From an uncultured Xanthobacteraceae bacterium (GTDB lineage Bacteria; Pseudomonadota; Alphaproteobacteria; Rhizobiales; Xanthobacteraceae): 17,214 bases of DNA. The translations under genes and the position numbers were made by a program. This document shows, piece by piece, positions 15,248 to 17,214 of this stretch (the stretch's first letter is position 1; each line of letters begins with the position of its first letter). A model generated the notes under the pieces. It saw only the letters and a list, made by a program, of their open reading frames with translations, made no database searches and was not told the DNA's origin. The DNA is taken from positions 1 through 17,214 of the forward strand of contig CATPCO010000142.1 in the NCBI GenBank assembly GCA_955652925.1. The letters run 5' to 3'.

Positions 15248-15628
15248 CTACTCACCCGATGTCTTGTCGCCCTGCGCCGGCACGCCGTTGAGCCGCGCCT
15301 CACGCTCGTGCGGCGGATAGCTCGCTGCAATCGCGTCGCGCTGTTTGGGCGTGTAGTGGCCGGCGTCATCGATCGTCATCGAAGTGACGTGGCGCGCGGC
15401 GCATCCAGCGAGGATAAAGCGCCCGACAGTGTCGGACAGGCCGAGCAGCGGCGTGAATGTCATCCACACCGGTCCTTGCGAGCGGTTCGTGCGCGTGAGG
15501 CCCTCGGTGTAGGTATCGATTGGCGGCTCTTCGTCGAACCACACCCAATCCAGCGTTTTGCCCTGCCACTTTTCGCGCCAAGGCTGTTCTGCCCACATTT
15601 GTGCGCGAGCTTTATCAACGAGGTGCAC
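15248..15628 (-). pseudogene. phage terminase large subunit remnant B (ATPase C-terminal part)
   Basis: The minus-strand frame carries a second terminase fragment that starts at REKWQGKTLDWVWFDEEPP (about 15579) and runs on through YTEGLTRTNRSQGPVWMTFTPLLG, the ATPase coupling motif region, to HEREARLNGVPAQG before a stop. Upstream of REKWQG the frame continues to GTG 15628, but that sequence is unrelated to terminase. The nuclease domain that should follow is absent. Together with remnant A it covers a continuous internal stretch of the protein: A supplies the part before the 84-base repeat and B the part after it. It is non-functional as it stands. Confidence 0.75.
15496..15579 (-). repeat. 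84-base direct repeat, copy B (terminase Walker B segment)
   Basis: This is the partner of 14132-14215, same orientation, about 94% identical by manual count with no gaps. Flanking sequence on either side does not align apart from a few bases. Confidence 0.85.
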
Positions 15629-15964
15629 TGCGCGCGAGCAGTCGCGCGCCCTTAAGGGCCCTTCATGCCTCGCCGAATTTGCCTATCGCGTCGAATTCGC
15701 CCATCCCGGTGTTCCGGAATATTCCGGCCGCCACGTCGCGGCGAAACGATGAGAACGCCCAATCACGCGCAGGCGGCCGGCTACACGACGCAAGGCGCAA
15801 TGCGCTTTCGCTTAGTGCGCCCCACGGGCTACGAGCCTCGCGTGCGAGGCGACCGTGGCAGGACGTCGCCCTTGGTGCAGCCGCTATAAGCGGATTGAAA
15901 CCGCAGGTCCGTCGCCTCGGCGCGCTCGTCGGACGGCCCGGGCCATGCAAAAACCAATGCGGCA
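15629..15964. other. non-coding or degenerate stretch between terminase remnant and Phd/PIN module
   Basis: I see no credible gene here. A perfect 12-base palindrome GCCCTTAAGGGC lies at 15648-15659. A short plus-strand frame ending at 15752 reads AEFAYRVEFAHPGVPEYSG, which looks protein-like but has no recognised family and could be a remnant. Short GC-rich inverted motifs such as GCCTCGCGTGCGAGGC (15835-15850) occur, without a T run. No tRNA, integrase or insertion sequence is visible. Confidence 0.4.
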
Positions 15965-16004
15965 GGCTATATAGCCCTCTGCGACATCTGATATTTAGAG
16001 GGCT
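15965..16004 (+). promoter_or_regulatory. two inverted repeats upstream of phd-like antitoxin, second covers the RBS
   Basis: GGCTATATAGCC (15965-15976) is a perfect 12-base palindrome that includes the best minus-10-like sequence. It is followed by an 8-base-arm inverted repeat AGCCCTCT (15973-15980) and AGAGGGCT (15997-16004) with a 16-base loop. The second arm contains AGAGGG, the Shine-Dalgarno of the antitoxin gene, which ends 8 bases before ATG 16011. It could be an operator for Phd, an mRNA hairpin that limits translation, or both. No clear minus-35 is visible. Confidence 0.5.
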
Positions 16005-16010
16005 TTGGGC

Positions 16011-16262
16011 ATGACCGTCACTACGTTGCCAAGTCAGAAGTTCGATCAGGATATTCAAGGCGCCAAGCGCGCGGCCGATAGCGGGCCGGTCATCGTTATG
16101 GACGAGGGCAAGCCCGTGTATGTGCTCCTGAGCCATGATTTCTATCGCCGGCTGCTTGGCCCCACCCTTCGAGAAATGGTGGCGCAACCGGAAAGTGACG
16201 ATATCGAGTTTGATCCGCCCCGCGTGTCCAACAATATGTTTCGACCGGGCGACCGGTCCTGA
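16011..16262 (+). CDS. Phd/YefM-family antitoxin
   Basis: This 83-residue protein belongs to the prevent-host-death (Phd/YefM) antitoxins. The N-terminal DNA-binding and dimer domain is clear: MTVTTLPSQKFDQDIQGAKRAADSGPVIVMDEGKPVYVLLSHDFYRRLL, with the typical GPV-I-x-D-x-GKPxYVLLS strand pair. The acidic C-terminal tail (QPESDDIEFDPPR) should bind the toxin. ATG 16011 follows AGAGGG by 8 bases; the TTG at 16005 lies in frame but is less likely. The stop overlaps the toxin ATG by one base. The gene seems intact although its toxin is frameshifted. Confidence 0.88.
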   Translation: MTVTTLPSQKFDQDIQGAKRAADSGPVIVMDEGKPVYVLLSHDFYRRLLGPTLREMVAQPESDDIEFDPPRVSNNMFRPGDRS

Positions 16263-16677
16263 TGTTTCTGCTTGACACCAATGTTATCTCCGAGTTGCGG
16301 CGCCCCACCAAGGCCAATCCAAAGGTTGCTGCATGGGCTGACAGTGTCCGTCAGCCCGACCTCTTTCTCTCAGTTATCACGATCATCGAAATCGAAATGG
16401 GCATCCTCGGGCTCGAATACCGGCGGGATCATGCGCAGGCAGCGGTGCTGCGAACATGGATGGACAGCTATATTCAGCCGGCATTCGACGGTCGGATCCT
16501 TCCTGTCGATGCCGCCGTCGCGCTGCGGTGTGCTCGTCTTCACGTGCCAGATCGCCGGTCCGATCGAGACGCAATGATCGCCGCGACGGCGCTTGTTCAC
16601 GGTTAACGGTCGCAACCCGCAACGTCGCAGATTTTCGAGCCATGGGCGTCAGCCTGCTTAACCCATGGGAAGCTTGA
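16262..16677 (+). pseudogene. VapC-like PIN toxin, C-terminus frameshifted
   Basis: The frame opens with MFLLDTNVISELRRP and continues for 114 residues to TAA at 16604-16606. The PIN acids Asp5, Glu43 (IIEIEMG) and Asp103 (DRDAMIAATA) are present. The family normally ends with a TRNxxDF motif and NPWE; these are found in the next frame from 16603, reading LTVATRNVADF and then SLLNPWEA to TGA at 16675-16677. One base is missing between GGT and TTA near 16603, so the 138-residue toxin is cut to 114 and loses the fourth acidic residue. This is either an inactivating mutation or a sequencing error. A programmed minus-one shift would also restore the frame, but no slippery heptamer is visible. Confidence 0.88.
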
Positions 16678-16801
16678 CCTGACACGGTCGCAGGAGGCGT
16701 CGAAGGACCTCGCGTCTTTAGTATCCGCAAATCCGGACTTAATTCCTGGCTTAATGGATCGTGCCCAAACGCTTGAGCGTGTCCGTGCATTGGCCAACAA
16801 A

Positions 16802-17214
16802 CTACGCAAGCATATTCGGGCCTACAGCGAGAGCCTTTTGGTAATCCGCGATGGCCCGCTCGCGCTCTCCCATACTTTCGTAAAGGTCTGCGCGACCCAT
16901 GTAAGCCTGGACATTTTCGGACCGTAGTTCAAGCGCCATGTTGTAGTCAGCGAGCGCGATTTCAAATTCGCGTTTTGCTTTGTAAGAGTCGCCGCGCAAA
17001 GACAATGTCGCCATACACAAGCCCTTGGCCTCCGTTTTTCGATCACTTTCAAGTTCTGCCAGCTTCTTAAATAGCTGCAAGGCAAGCGTATATTGCTCGA
17101 TGGTGACGCTATGATCACCGTCTTTCGAGCGGCGCGATGTGCCACGAGGAGACAATGGTACCCCTCCACCCGCCCAGCGAATTGGTGTAGCTTCTTGCAG
17201 AGGTTGCAGCGGAA
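16802..17214 (-). CDS. TPR-repeat protein, C-terminal part (partial at window edge)
   Basis: The minus-strand frame is open from the right edge to TAG at 16802-16804, giving about 136 residues. Tetratricopeptide-type helices are visible: YTLALQLFKKLAELE, then KREFEIALADYNMALELRSENVQAYMGRADLYESMG, and RERAIADYQKALAVGPN. At least two repeats follow the A-x-Y/G-x-A-x-x-x-P spacing. TPR proteins act as scaffolds, so no specific function can be given. A TTG at 17155 could start a short protein, but the frame continues upstream without a stop, so I treat the gene as entering from outside. It ends three residues after the last repeat, close to the edge of the toxin-antitoxin island, and may be truncated there. 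Confidence 0.6.
   Translation of the reverse strand, partial: PLQPLQEATPIRWAGGGVPLSPRGTSRRSKDGDHSVTIEQYTLALQLFKKLAELESDRKTEAKGLCMATLSLRGDSYKAKREFEIALADYNMALELRSENVQAYMGRADLYESMGERERAIADYQKALAVGPNMLA

Noticed and set aside
15663..16187. 174-codon minus-strand open frame over the gap and the phd-like gene
   Set aside because: It is antisense to a clear Phd antitoxin, crosses the operator repeats and has no recognisable domain.
16595..16610. Programmed minus-one frameshifting in the PIN toxin
   Set aside because: The shift would restore the full toxin, but no slippery heptamer is present at GGTTAAC, so a lost base or read error is more likely.

Overview
The window is high-GC DNA with short intergenic gaps, most consistent with an alphaproteobacterium of the Hyphomicrobiales (Bradyrhizobium, Rhodopseudomonas or Xanthobacteraceae-like). 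The pointers are a short PutA without a DNA-binding domain, a stand-alone HisE-like protein of the HisE2 kind, an NdvA/ChvA-type cyclic glucan exporter and a D,D-carboxypeptidase with a Lys/Ala/Pro tail. This placement rests on gene content and family knowledge, not on a marker gene. No rRNA, tRNA, CRISPR array or complete insertion sequence is visible.

Positions 1-5378 are all read from the minus strand. They hold the start of a Rossmann-fold oxidoreductase cut by the window edge, a membrane-anchored cysteine-bearing protein of unknown function, a DedA/VTT membrane protein, a HisE-like phosphoribosyl-ATP pyrophosphatase and bifunctional proline catabolic enzyme PutA. A short divergent intergenic region carries a perfect dyad in front of putA.

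Positions 5490-9504 are plus strand. A periplasmic substrate-binding protein is followed by an NdvA/ChvA-type glucan exporter and, nine bases later, by an acyltransferase-3 membrane protein. The last two suggest a unit that exports and decorates a periplasmic glucan. A converging SCP2-type thiolase (9514-10680), a plus-strand D,D-carboxypeptidase (10914-12221) and a converging cyclase-family metal hydrolase (12261-13214) follow.

Positions 13273-16677 form a degenerate accessory island. It contains three unrelated type II toxin-antitoxin modules on the plus strand: FitAB-like RHH/PIN, MazEF-like AbrB/PemK, and Phd/PIN. Each has an inverted repeat directly upstream of the antitoxin, and in each the antitoxin stop and toxin start share one base (TGATG). 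The MazEF pair lies between two minus-strand remnants of a phage terminase large-subunit gene. These remnants share an 84-base direct repeat at about 94% identity and are arranged so that joining them at the repeat would restore a continuous internal terminase fragment. The third toxin is broken by a one-base frameshift that removes its last conserved acidic motif.

The window ends in a TPR-repeat gene (minus strand) that enters from the right edge. I see no fully novel multi-gene system. The parts most worth a second look are the terminase/TA geometry, the frameshifted PIN toxin with an intact antitoxin, the FitAB-like operator, and the glucan exporter-acyltransferase pair.
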